In this document: positions 34,337 through 42,772 of the stretch, one piece after another
Layout of the letters: each line of letters begins with the position of its first letter
Position numbering within the stretch: position 1 is the first letter of the stretch
Assembly: GCF_000963925.1 (NCBI RefSeq)
Contig: NZ_BAMV01000014.1
Span: 1 to 54,429, forward strand
Direction: 5' to 3'
DNA: 54,429 nucleotides
Source of the DNA: Acetobacter cibinongensis
Lineage (GTDB): Bacteria > Pseudomonadota > Alphaproteobacteria > Acetobacterales > Acetobacteraceae
The notes under the pieces: generated by a model
Database searches by the model: none
Told to the model about the DNA's origin: nothing
What the model saw: the letters and a program-made list of their open reading frames with translations, nothing else
Program-made: the position numbers and the translations under genes

Positions 34337-35088
34337 GCGGTCTCGAAATATCAGGTTTTTCCAGAAAAATTTCAGGAAAAACCATCCTTGATAACATCAA
34401 CTTAATTGTACCATCGGGACAGACTTGTGTGCTACTTGGCCCGTCGGGTTCTGGAAAGTCTACATTACTACGGTGCATTAATCATCTTGATCGTATTGAT
34501 AGTGGCATTATTCGGCTGAACGGTGAAATCATCGGTTACAGACAAACTGGTGACAAGCTATACGAACTCTCTGGTGGAGAAATTGCACGCCAGAGAACCC
34601 GAATAGGCATGGTTTTTCAACAGTACAACCTTTTCCCACATCTTTCCGTTTTGGAAAATATTATCATTGCGCCACTTAAAATCCTCAAGAAAAAGAGAGG
34701 GGATGTTATAGATCAGGCATTGGTTCTTTTAAAAACTGTGGGTTTAGAAAGTCACGCACATGCTCTCCCGTCATCACTCTCTGGTGGTCAGCAGCAGCGC
34801 GTTGCCATTGTCAGGGCGCTTATCATGCAGCCTGAAGTCATGTTGTTTGATGAACCTACGGCGGCATTAGACCCGGAACTGGTGCAGAGCATGGCGAGAT
34901 TGCTGAAGCAATTAAGCGAGCAAGCAATGACCATGGTGATTGTAACACACGAACTAAGTTTTGCCCGTGCTTTGCAAGGTAACGTCGCGTTTATGGAGAA
35001 TGGTCGCATTATCGAACACGGCCCATCGCATGACTTATTTACTCACCCACAGCATGTGCGCACTGCCGATTTTCTTCGTCAGTCTTGA
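34333..35088 (+). CDS. ABC transporter ATP-binding protein, GlnQ/HisP type
   Basis: This 251-residue ATPase has Walker A GPSGSGKSTLLRCIN near residue 36, Q-loop MVFQQYNLFPHLSVLEN near 94, signature LSGGQQQRVAI near 151, Walker B VMLFDEPTAALDPE and H-loop VTHE. All elements look intact. It corresponds to YxeO by position and completes a polar amino-acid importer. Confidence 0.92.
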   Translation: MSGLEISGFSRKISGKTILDNINLIVPSGQTCVLLGPSGSGKSTLLRCINHLDRIDSGIIRLNGEIIGYRQTGDKLYELSGGEIARQRTRIGMVFQQYNLFPHLSVLENIIIAPLKILKKKRGDVIDQALVLLKTVGLESHAHALPSSLSGGQQQRVAIVRALIMQPEVMLFDEPTAALDPELVQSMARLLKQLSEQAMTMVIVTHELSFARALQGNVAFMENGRIIEHGPSHDLFTHPQHVRTADFLRQS

Positions 35089-35115
35089 TAGTGAAATTTT
35101 GATAAGGACAAAGCT

Positions 35116-36429
35116 ATGTCAAAACAAATGCATTTAGGCGTTTTTGTGCAGGCAACAGGGCACCATGTTTCAGGATGGAGAGTGCCAGAAGCGGAAACGG
35201 GCTCAGAAAACCTAGCGCTTCTTCAGAAAATCGCTGCGATAGCGGAGCGCGGCAAGTTTGATCTTTTCTTTCTGGCAGATGGCCTGACATCCAGCCTGAC
35301 GGCACATCCTTCCACTATGGTCCGGTTTGAGCCTACAACTTTGCTGGGCGCGATTGCCATGTCCACCCGGCATATAGGGCTGGCCGCTACGGTCTCTACT
35401 ACTTATAGTGAGCCTTATCAGGTGGCGCGTACGTTCGCTTCCCTTGATCACCTCAGTAATGGCCGCGCAGCCTGGAATGTGGTCACAACCAGTTACGCAC
35501 GCTCTGCGGCTAATTTTACCCGGTCCACCCACCCAGGTCACGATAACCGTTATGAAATAGCGGAAGAATTTGTCGATGTTTGTAAAGGGTTGTGGGACAG
35601 TTGGGACGATGGCGCAATTGTTGCCGACAAGGCCAGCGGAACTTTTGCTCTCCCAAATAAAATGCACCAACTAAACCACAAAGGGCAGTTTTTTACGGTT
35701 CAGGGTCCGCTGAATGCATCGCGCCCACCGCAAGGGCATCCAATTATTATTCAGGCAGGTTCTTCCATACCTGGACAAAATCTTGCAGCGCGTACAGCAG
35801 ACATCGTTTTTACTGCACAAGGGGATTTGGCGGAAGCGCAAGCATTTTACGCAAGCCTTAAAGGGCGTCTTGTAAACTTTGGTAGAGAGCGTAACGATCT
35901 TGTTGTTATGCCCGGTGTCTTCCCGGTTATTGGTCGTGACGAAACAGAAGTAGAAGAAAACTATCAAAAACTGAAAGAATTGACGGATTTACCCAGTGCG
36001 ATTGGCCTTCTTTCAGAACGTCTTGGGCACGACGTAACGCAATTTGACCTTGATGGCCCACTTCCAGCAGATCTTGCTATTTCTGATGAAATCCAAAGCA
36101 GGGGTGAGCTCTTGAAGGCTCTTGCCTTAAGAGAGAATATGACTGTGCGCGAGTTAGCGTTACATGTTGGGATGGCGCGTGGCCATAATGTGCTAAAAGG
36201 CACTCCATCTGTTATTGCTGACCATTTGCAGCTGTGGTTTGAGAGCAATGCGGCTGATGGCTTCAATATCATGCCTGCATGGTTTCCGGGACAATTTGAA
36301 CTTTTTGTAGATTATGTTGTTCCAGAATTGCAGAAAAGAAAATTGTTCAGGAAAGAGTATGAGGGCGCGACATTACGCGACATTTTAGGTCTGGAAAGGC
36401 CACAAAACAGCTTTTTCCCAAAACTGTAG
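35116..36429 (+). CDS. NtaA/SnaA/DszA-family monooxygenase, YxeK-like
   Basis: This 437-residue FMNH2-dependent monooxygenase shows GHHVSGWRVPEAE near 15, TYSEPYQVARTFASLDHLSNG near 101, AWNVVTTSYARSAANF, HPIIIQAGSSIPGQNLAAR near 213, ADGFNIMPAWFPGQF near 382 and YVVPELQKRKLFRKEYEGAT near 402. Its place directly after a polar amino-acid ABC importer and before an MmgE/PrpD gene matches YxeK, which oxidises N-acetyl-S-(2-succino)cysteine in B. subtilis. The exact substrate here is inferred. ATG 35116 has an AAGGA site. Confidence 0.87.
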   Translation: MSKQMHLGVFVQATGHHVSGWRVPEAETGSENLALLQKIAAIAERGKFDLFFLADGLTSSLTAHPSTMVRFEPTTLLGAIAMSTRHIGLAATVSTTYSEPYQVARTFASLDHLSNGRAAWNVVTTSYARSAANFTRSTHPGHDNRYEIAEEFVDVCKGLWDSWDDGAIVADKASGTFALPNKMHQLNHKGQFFTVQGPLNASRPPQGHPIIIQAGSSIPGQNLAARTADIVFTAQGDLAEAQAFYASLKGRLVNFGRERNDLVVMPGVFPVIGRDETEVEENYQKLKELTDLPSAIGLLSERLGHDVTQFDLDGPLPADLAISDEIQSRGELLKALALRENMTVRELALHVGMARGHNVLKGTPSVIADHLQLWFESNAADGFNIMPAWFPGQFELFVDYVVPELQKRKLFRKEYEGATLRDILGLERPQNSFFPKL

Positions 36430-36441
36430 GAGCCGTTTTTT

Positions 36442-37779
36442 ATGCCTTCTTCCCTAACATATCGTTTTTCAGAGCTGGCTTTAACGGCACATCCTCCAGA
36501 AAGTGTGATTGAGCTTTCTCGGTCTGGTTTAATCGATTGCCTAGGCTGCGCTTTTGCAGGCATTGATAATCCAGCCTATCAGAAAGTAAGAGCCGCTTTT
36601 TTGCCGCTGGCTGGGCAAAAAGGCAGCTTCCTTCTCGGTCAAGACATAGAAGTGGACCCGGCAACAGCGGCATTATTAAACGGGACACTGTCTCATGTTC
36701 TCGATTTTGATGATATTCATTCTGATGTAAGAGGCCACCCCAGCATCGTGGTGTTGTCCGCTCTGTTTGCATATGTGCCCAATATTCCAAATGTCACGGC
36801 TATTCAGTTCTTAGCGGCATATTGTGTGGGAGTGGAAGCCATGGCGCGGTTAGGGCGCGCCATGCGGCATAAACATTACGAGACCGGCTTTCATGCAACA
36901 GCAACGTTGGGCCCCTTAGGTGCAACTGTTGCCCTTGGGTATTTATTAAACGTGACGCCCGGTTTGCTGAGTAATGCTTTAGGAATAGCGGCGACCCAAG
37001 CAGCAGGATTACGCGCGCAGTTTTCAACTGAAGTGAAGCCTATTCATGCAGGTTTTGCTGCGCGTTCCGCTATCTCAGCTATTCTTTTAACTCTTGCCGG
37101 TGTCGAGGGAAATAGAGATATTCTTGACTCTCAATTTGGGTTTTTTAAAACATTAGGCATGGATGACGCACTGCCAGCAGCGTGCCTGAACGGTTGGGGG
37201 AAGGAATGGGCTATTGAAAATCCCGGACTAATTTTTAAGCTCTATCCATGTTGTGGCGCTAGTTATTTACCGATTTCTTCTTTCCTTGAATTACGTAAAA
37301 ATAATAATTTTTCATGGGATGAAATAGAAAAAATAATCGTGACGTTTCCTCCTGGAGGAGATGCAGCCTTGACTGTCACAAAACCAGAAACAGGGAGGCA
37401 AGGACAGTTCAGTATTGAGTATATTTTAGCAGCTTTTCTTGTCAAAAAAAATGTTGATTTATCTTTGTTTAAAGATGGTACCATAGCGCCAGACATCTCG
37501 TCTGTAATGTCACTCATTTCAAGAGAAACAGATTTTCAAGCTCCCACTCTGCAAGAAGCTCCAGAAAAGCGTTTTGCAAAAGTTACCGTTATTTTCAAGA
37601 ATTCCACATCAATTTCCCATGTCTCACGTTCGTTGCCTGATGTTTCTAAGCAAGACATAAAAAATAAGTTTTTCCAGAACACACATTCTATATTAGCGAA
37701 AAACGCCGATGTTTGGAATGATATTTACTCCATGAGATCAAGTGAAGACTTATGTTTATTACTTAAATTATTAAAATAG
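36442..37779 (+). CDS. MmgE/PrpD family protein, YxeQ-like
   Basis: This 445-residue protein of the 2-methylcitrate dehydratase (PrpD)/aconitate-decarboxylase fold shows LIDCLGCAFAGIDNP near 30, LNGTLSHVLDFDDIHSDVRGHPS near 80, the signature region for this family, and GFHATATLGPLGATVALG near 151. Members dehydrate or decarboxylate tricarboxylic-like acids. In the B. subtilis yxe operon the same family member YxeQ sits with the 2-succinocysteine genes, where its role is not settled. The last 100 residues are AT-rich and less typical. TAGGAG precedes the start. Confidence 0.85.
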   Translation: MPSSLTYRFSELALTAHPPESVIELSRSGLIDCLGCAFAGIDNPAYQKVRAAFLPLAGQKGSFLLGQDIEVDPATAALLNGTLSHVLDFDDIHSDVRGHPSIVVLSALFAYVPNIPNVTAIQFLAAYCVGVEAMARLGRAMRHKHYETGFHATATLGPLGATVALGYLLNVTPGLLSNALGIAATQAAGLRAQFSTEVKPIHAGFAARSAISAILLTLAGVEGNRDILDSQFGFFKTLGMDDALPAACLNGWGKEWAIENPGLIFKLYPCCGASYLPISSFLELRKNNNFSWDEIEKIIVTFPPGGDAALTVTKPETGRQGQFSIEYILAAFLVKKNVDLSLFKDGTIAPDISSVMSLISRETDFQAPTLQEAPEKRFAKVTVIFKNSTSISHVSRSLPDVSKQDIKNKFFQNTHSILAKNADVWNDIYSMRSSEDLCLLLKLLK

Positions 37780-37991
37780 GTACTTTTAAATTTCAGATGC
37801 GATGAACGATTAGCTTAGAGCTATAGACATGTAGGCTTCGAGCACTCAGAAAATTTCATCCTGATTAGGTAGATCATTGTGCAACTTGAGGCGGTTAGAT
37901 ACCTTACCGCTTTCGTTTTTAGTCTGGTGAAGCAACGTGTTCCGCTTACAATCTGAGCAAAACTTCGATACCTTCAAACACTAACATGTTC

Positions 37992-39083
37992 CTAATTCGG
38001 AACAGATCCATGCAGCGTGAAGCTTTCGCCTCGGCCATCAGGCAGACGCAAGAGTGGCCCAACAAATTTGGGGTCTTGAAGAGTGTTATCATGCTCAAGC
38101 TGACTAATCAGGCGAGCGGCCTCTTTTGACTGGCCTTCCAGCGTAATCTGACCCTGTTTCACCGAGAGTGATTCCAAAAACGTCGTGTCAGGTAGCGATT
38201 GCGTCAAGGTGGACAAAAGCACGAGAGGAGAGCCAACCCGTTGAATTTCTCGGTTCAGGAGCGTACTGGCACTTGTGAGGGCCTCAATACGGTTGCGGAG
38301 TGTTTCTGCAACCATCCTTGAAGGCTGGAGTTCTTCCAGCCGAGCAGAAAGCCGATAATCAGTGACTGACTGCCAGATGAAGGGCGTACTAAGAAATATC
38401 CCCAAAGCAAGCACGATCAAAAAGAGAGTTTTTCTGGATGTTTTTTGGCAAAAGCTATGATCGATAAGAGGTAGGCTTACTGCCGACTGATCAGTCTGGT
38501 TTGCAACGCTAACAGGACTAAGGTGACCGGCTTTGAAGGCATCCAACCAAGGAGCAAGAGGGGCCAGCGGTGCGACACTGAGCAAATATTCAGCTTCCTC
38601 TGCATGGTCAGAGGGCAGGGGCGTGAGGCCCCAAACACTTTCGTCCGAAGGGAAAGGTACGATCCGATCCATCTGATACCCGATAACCGAGACAGCATCT
38701 CCCGCCACGGCGGCAGGAACCCGGATAACGCGTTGCAAAATCGGCAGGTCTGGAAACACCACACGTATATGGAGAGCCTTTTGCCTGCGATAACGCCACC
38801 TTTGCAAAAAAGGCTGACGAGCCGCGCATAGGCTGGTGATATCAGCCATGCCTTCCTGCGTTGCGGGAACTTGCAGGGACGGCTGATTGGGCAGTTGCGC
38901 AAGCAGGGTTAAAGTCCCTGTTGAGGAAGAAATTACCACAACGGGCACGGCATAACGGTTCCGGACAGTCTGCACCATGCGCGACAGGCGGCCCGGAAGA
39001 TAACGGGAAGATGCTTTGCGCAGAACGACCATGTTCTGCTCAAGCCACCAGTGAGTGAAGGCGCTAAGGGATAGTGTGTTCAA
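37992..39083 (-). CDS. gspL: Type II secretion GspL-like inner-membrane protein
   Basis: This 363-residue protein has an N-terminal cytoplasmic actin-like/PilM-type part, one membrane segment (about residues 220-240; TLFLIVLALGIFLSTPFIW) and a periplasmic PilN/GspL-type region (for example LSARLEELQPSRMVAETLRNRIEAL). In type II secretion GspL links the ATPase GspE to the inner-membrane platform with GspM. The start is TTG 39083, which is uncertain; ATG 39032 is an alternative. It is separated from the other gsp genes by the di-heme gene. CTGTCAC in a Pho-box-like setting lies about 110 bp upstream. Confidence 0.68.
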   Translation of the reverse strand: MNTLSLSAFTHWWLEQNMVVLRKASSRYLPGRLSRMVQTVRNRYAVPVVVISSSTGTLTLLAQLPNQPSLQVPATQEGMADITSLCAARQPFLQRWRYRRQKALHIRVVFPDLPILQRVIRVPAAVAGDAVSVIGYQMDRIVPFPSDESVWGLTPLPSDHAEEAEYLLSVAPLAPLAPWLDAFKAGHLSPVSVANQTDQSAVSLPLIDHSFCQKTSRKTLFLIVLALGIFLSTPFIWQSVTDYRLSARLEELQPSRMVAETLRNRIEALTSASTLLNREIQRVGSPLVLLSTLTQSLPDTTFLESLSVKQGQITLEGQSKEAARLISQLEHDNTLQDPKFVGPLLRLPDGRGESFTLHGSVPN

Positions 39084-39189
39084 ACAACTCTCGTGTGGAT
39101 GACGGCCAGACCCTAACTGGGTATCTCGCTAGGCAAAAACGCAACGGCTACTTTAGCATTGGTGGCTTCGGCCAGTCAGGACCTAAGCT

Positions 39190-39207
39190 GTGACAGTTTT
39201 AAGATAT
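39190..39207 (-). promoter_or_regulatory. Weak Pho-box-like site before gspL
   Basis: On the minus strand ATATCTT-AAAA-CTGTCAC has the 7-4-7 layout of a PhoB site. The second unit matches the consensus CTGTCA(T/C) fully and the first at only four of seven bases. It is listed because better sites occur at related genes. Confidence 0.2.
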
Positions 39208-39234
39208 TTCAGTCTTGTCACCATTCCAATAAGT

Positions 39235-39252
39235 TTTTCATCAAACAATCAT
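39235..39252 (+). promoter_or_regulatory. Pho-box-like site before di-heme cytochrome gene
   Basis: TTTTCAT-CAAA-CAATCAT has two 7-mers spaced by four bases, each matching CTGTCAT at five of seven positions. The TTTCATCAAAC core is identical to that in the site before gspM (45831-45848, minus strand). Confidence 0.35.
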
Positions 39253-39332
39253 AATTACAAGAAGAGGTTAGTGCTAAGCAGCCCCGGCCCCGGAAGACTA
39301 GGTCCGAACGCTGCAAAAGAAGGTTTTCATTC

Positions 39333-40736
39333 GTGCGCTCCTTTAAGCTGTTTCAATCAACATTTCTGGTGACCGGATGTGCCGCACTGCTGGCTCTCGG
39401 ACTTGCGGGATATGCCAACGCTCAGCCAACAGGTGGGCAGTCCTGCAATCCGACTGCGGATGGAAGCAACCCGTGCCCGCGTAAGCTGCACGTGCATACG
39501 CAGCAACCGCTCTCCACCATGGCAACAGTCGGCAAGGCCATGTTTTTTGATCCCGCTTTGTCCGGTTCCGGCAAGCTTTCCTGCGCGTCATGCCACGTGC
39601 CCAGCCTGCATTATGGCCCAGCTGGAAATACATCGGTTTTTATGGGAGGTGTGACGGGAAACCGCGAAGGACGGCGCGAAATTCCGAGCCTGACTTATCT
39701 TGAACGCCAGCCGCCGTTTAGCATTGGTCCTGATGATGCTGTGGCAGACGATGTTGCCCCCACCATTGCCGTTCCGGTAGGGGGAGGGGCACATGCTGCC
39801 AAAAGTGCCTCTAACACTGTCAATTCTGCGACTAACCTCGTACCACAAGGCGGCTTGTTCCTGGATGGCCGGGCAGACACGCTGCATCAGCAGGCCAGTG
39901 GCCCAATGTTTGACCCAGATGAGATGGCTGGTCTGCCTGAAAAAGTGACGGCCCGTCTCCAGACAGCTGACTATGCTGCACCATTGCGGGATCTTGCAGG
40001 CGTTAGAGGCCGTAAATCATCTGACTTCCTGCTATCAGAAGGTCTGTTTGCTCTGGCAAGATACCAGATTGAAGACCAGAAATTTCATTCTTACTCCAGC
40101 AAGTTTGATTCATGGTTGCAGGGGAAAGCACGTTTTTCACCGATAGAACGACAGGGTTATCTGCTGTTCAACGACCCGCAGAAAGGAAATTGTGCCGCAT
40201 GCCATGTGGATACAGTGCGGGGGGATGGCTTGCCGCCGCTTTTTACCGACCATCAGTACGAAGCCCTTGCAGCACCGCGTAATCCTGCACTTACACATAC
40301 GCGTGACGCCTCATACTATGATCTGGGCGTGTGCGACCAGAAATCGGGAGGCCGCAAGGATCTGGCACCGTATTGCGGTATGTTTGCAACCCCAACGCTA
40401 CGGAATGTTGCAACCCGCCATACCTTTTTCCACAATGGGGTTTTCCATTCTCTGGAAGATGTCATGGATTTCTACGTTATGCGGGATCTGGAGCCGGGGC
40501 GGTTTTATCCGAGAGGGCCGGATGGCAAGGTACAAATCTATAATGATATTCCCACCGCCTATCAGGGAAACATTGACAAGAGCGATGCCCCGTTTGACAG
40601 GAAGCCCGGTGAAAAACCAGCCTTGAATGAAGCCGAACGTAAGGCGATTATAGCCTTTTTGCAGACGTTGACAGATGGCTGGAAGGGCGATGTTGCTCAG
40701 GCTGATGGGGCTGCGCTGAGTCAGAAGAAAAACTGA
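39333..40736 (+). CDS. Secreted di-heme cytochrome c peroxidase/MauG-family protein
   Basis: This 467-residue protein has a signal peptide (cleavage near GYANAQ, residue 30) and two heme-binding motifs, CASCH near residue 88 and CAACH near residue 288, typical of bacterial cytochrome c peroxidases and MauG relatives. A SATNLVPQGGLFLDGRAD string near 166 and TPTLRNVATRHTFFHNG near 351 are also family signatures. It acts in the periplasm or outside, reducing peroxide or oxidising a substrate through two hemes. The usual peroxidase length is about 320-350 residues, so this is long. The start is GTG 39333 with AAGAAGG. It lies between gspL and gspG, and it may depend on or support the secretion system. 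Confidence 0.85.
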   Translation: MRSFKLFQSTFLVTGCAALLALGLAGYANAQPTGGQSCNPTADGSNPCPRKLHVHTQQPLSTMATVGKAMFFDPALSGSGKLSCASCHVPSLHYGPAGNTSVFMGGVTGNREGRREIPSLTYLERQPPFSIGPDDAVADDVAPTIAVPVGGGAHAAKSASNTVNSATNLVPQGGLFLDGRADTLHQQASGPMFDPDEMAGLPEKVTARLQTADYAAPLRDLAGVRGRKSSDFLLSEGLFALARYQIEDQKFHSYSSKFDSWLQGKARFSPIERQGYLLFNDPQKGNCAACHVDTVRGDGLPPLFTDHQYEALAAPRNPALTHTRDASYYDLGVCDQKSGGRKDLAPYCGMFATPTLRNVATRHTFFHNGVFHSLEDVMDFYVMRDLEPGRFYPRGPDGKVQIYNDIPTAYQGNIDKSDAPFDRKPGEKPALNEAERKAIIAFLQTLTDGWKGDVAQADGAALSQKKN

Positions 40737-40741
40737 GAACC

Positions 40742-40769
40742 ATGCGCCCGACCCTGCTGTCGGGCGCAT
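40742..40769. terminator. Bidirectional terminator between cytochrome gene and gspG
   Basis: ATGCGCCCGA (40742-40751) and TCGGGCGCAT (40760-40769) form a perfect ten-base stem with an eight-base loop. It lies 5 bp after the cytochrome stop and 6 bp beyond the gspG stop on the other strand. No long T-run is present. Confidence 0.65.
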
Positions 40770-40775
40770 AGAATA

Positions 40776-41234
40776 TTACGGATTGCAGATGGAGCCAGGT
40801 TGGCCAGGACTTGCGGCGCCAGTGCCTCGGGCTCCAGCAGAGCACAGGTCGTACTCATGACCGTCTCGCGATGATGGAGCCTGATAGCTGTAAGGGTGGT
40901 TCCATGGGTCTTTTGGCTCACTAGCATCTTTCAGATAGGGGCCATTCCAGTTTTGCGCGTCAGCCGGTTTATGGATGAGAGCCGCAAGGCCTTCTTCCGT
41001 TGTTGGGTAGGCTCCCACATCAAGCTTATACAGATCCAGCACCGAGCCAAGCCGGGAGATGGATTGCTTTGCAACTGATACGCGTGCGCCACCAAGTTGG
41101 CGCAGTGCTGCAGGCGCAACAAGCCCAATCAGCAAGGCCAGAATGGCTAGCACGACGAGAATTTCCAACAGGGTGAAACCAGCCTGCGGATCAGTCTCGT
41201 CTGGGGGGAGGGTGGTTGGAGGAGAGTTTGTCAT
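40776..41234 (-). CDS. gspG: Type II secretion major pseudopilin GspG
   Basis: This 152-residue protein has the prepilin cleavage motif G-FTLLEILVVLAILALLIGL (from about residue 19), followed by a pseudopilin domain with LDLYKLDVGAYPTTEEGLAAL and the calcium-site region NWNGPYLKDASEPKDPWNHPY. GspG builds the periplasmic pseudopilus. The leader before cleavage is longer and more acidic than usual (18 residues, containing PPDETDPQ). It stands alone on the minus strand, away from gspH-I-J. Confidence 0.92.
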   Translation of the reverse strand: MTNSPPTTLPPDETDPQAGFTLLEILVVLAILALLIGLVAPAALRQLGGARVSVAKQSISRLGSVLDLYKLDVGAYPTTEEGLAALIHKPADAQNWNGPYLKDASEPKDPWNHPYSYQAPSSRDGHEYDLCSAGARGTGAASPGQPGSICNP

Positions 41235-41341
41235 AAAATGCTCACAGGACTTGCGCGAAGGACAGGCGCATTATAAAACGCCGCCCCGGAAAAGCGACGA
41301 CTGGGTTGTGCAGAAAATAGCCCGTTGCGATCAGGATTACG

Positions 41342-41749
41342 ATGCCAATTCCCCTTCTTGCGTGCATGGTTGCCAGTGCAATCCGATACGACATCCCACC
41401 CCGTGTTCTTCCCGTAATTCAGAAAGTCGAAGGGGGCGTTGCAGGCATGGTCCGACGGAATACGGATGGCAGTTCTGATCTGGGTCTGATGCAAATTAAC
41501 ACGCGTTGGGTGCAGCCTCTGGCTGAGGTAAGCCATTTGCCCGCTGTGCAGACTGCCGCACGGTTGGTATCTGATTCCTGCTTCAATGTGGCTGCGTCTG
41601 CGCTTATCCTGCGCACATATATCAATGAGGCTCATGGTGATCTTATGCAGGCCATAGGCTATTATCATTCCCATACGCCATCATTGAATGCAACATACCG
41701 CCAGAAGGTGCTGAACACCGCGATCTCAATGTTCCCAGCCAAACAGTAA
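41342..41749 (+). CDS. Small lytic transglycosylase (SLT domain)
   Basis: This 135-residue protein carries a lysozyme-like SLT fold. The catalytic glutamate is likely in QKVEGG near residue 29, with the supporting SSDLGLMQINTRWVQPL motif near 44, and YYHSHTP near 108. It cleaves peptidoglycan, which could make room for the secretion machinery. An obvious signal peptide is lacking, although the first residues (PLLACMVASAI) are mildly hydrophobic. It is transcribed against gspG and gspK, between them. AGGA precedes ATG 41342. Confidence 0.8.
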   Translation: MPIPLLACMVASAIRYDIPPRVLPVIQKVEGGVAGMVRRNTDGSSDLGLMQINTRWVQPLAEVSHLPAVQTAARLVSDSCFNVAASALILRTYINEAHGDLMQAIGYYHSHTPSLNATYRQKVLNTAISMFPAKQ

Positions 41750-41866
41750 CGCGATCGACCATGCTCTAATACTCGTGAAGTAAGGTTTCAACCGGCAGGG
41801 GGCTGGAAGAGCACGAAGTTCATCAAACTGTCTTTATTCTCAAATACGGTTTACGTTTCAGGTCCG

Positions 41867-42772
41867 CTATAACTGGTCCTGGCGAATTGTCCCGAGTGAC
41901 AGAAAAGCAAAGGGGGTGCTGCGCCCGGGCTGCGGTGCCAGCACAGCCCGGCGGATCAGCATATGGCCGCCGGGACGTATTACCCGTGCCGTAACAATTA
42001 ACGTGTGCTCTGCCCAGTCTACCGCAGTGTCTTCCTGCTCTCGCTGCGGGGTAGAGGCACCTTGGATAGGAGGTGCCCCCCCCTGAGTTTGTAGTCGGTC
42101 AAACACAGCACGCATAAAAGGATCACGTGTGTGAGGGGAGGGCATGTCTTTTTGCGTAAAAGAGATGTGTGGAGCGAGTGTTGCTAAAAGATTGGGTGTC
42201 ATACCGGGAATCTCCCCGATGTCATCCAATGTGTGCATGGGGCGTGCTGCGGGTTTGCATGTTCCCAGTGTTGCAAGCAGGCTGATATTGGCCTGCCTGT
42301 TTGCCTGCTGTGCTAGAGATGGAGGGGTACGCCACAGCACAGTCATACGGGCTAGTGTCTGTGCGGCTGGCGTCTGTAATCCCGCCACTTCAAAAACGGC
42401 GGTTAACAGGCCGGGCGGTGCAGTATTCGGGTTAATTTTCCCGGCCTCAACCTGTATACGCACATCTGCTGTCAGATCTGGCTCTGTAATGGCGTGAAAG
42501 CGACCATCTGCCCCCCAATGGGCGGCACCTCCAGCCAATAAGTGATATAAGGCGGTCTGAATTGCGGCATCGGCTTCCGCCTGAGTGGTGGCCAGCAGAG
42601 TCTCTGCCGCATCCTGCTCCGTGGCGGCTTTGCTCCCAGCCAGCAGTGCTGTACCAATTAGACTAATAAGAACCAGCGTCCAGAGCACGAGCAGCAAAGC
42701 GAAGCCTTGCTGCGTCTCAGGCAAATTTCCGGACGCGTTGTGCATAGTGCTCGAGTTGGGAGCGTCAGTCAT
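41867..42772 (-). CDS. gspK: Type II secretion minor pseudopilin GspK
   Basis: This 301-residue protein has the prepilin motif QQG-FALLLVLWTLVLISLIG near residue 22, and the longer GspK globular region with INPNTAPPGLL near 112 and LDDIGEIPGMTPNLLATLAPHIS near 182. GspK caps the pseudopilus tip with GspI and GspJ. It ends the gspM-D-K operon and overlaps gspD by eight bases. Confidence 0.88.
   Translation of the reverse strand: MTDAPNSSTMHNASGNLPETQQGFALLLVLWTLVLISLIGTALLAGSKAATEQDAAETLLATTQAEADAAIQTALYHLLAGGAAHWGADGRFHAITEPDLTADVRIQVEAGKINPNTAPPGLLTAVFEVAGLQTPAAQTLARMTVLWRTPPSLAQQANRQANISLLATLGTCKPAARPMHTLDDIGEIPGMTPNLLATLAPHISFTQKDMPSPHTRDPFMRAVFDRLQTQGGAPPIQGASTPQREQEDTAVDWAEHTLIVTARVIRPGGHMLIRRAVLAPQPGRSTPFAFLSLGTIRQDQL

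Noticed and set aside
41231..41674. 147-residue minus-strand open frame over the lytic transglycosylase
   Set aside because: The plus strand encodes recognisable SLT motifs there, and the minus-strand product shows no family pattern.
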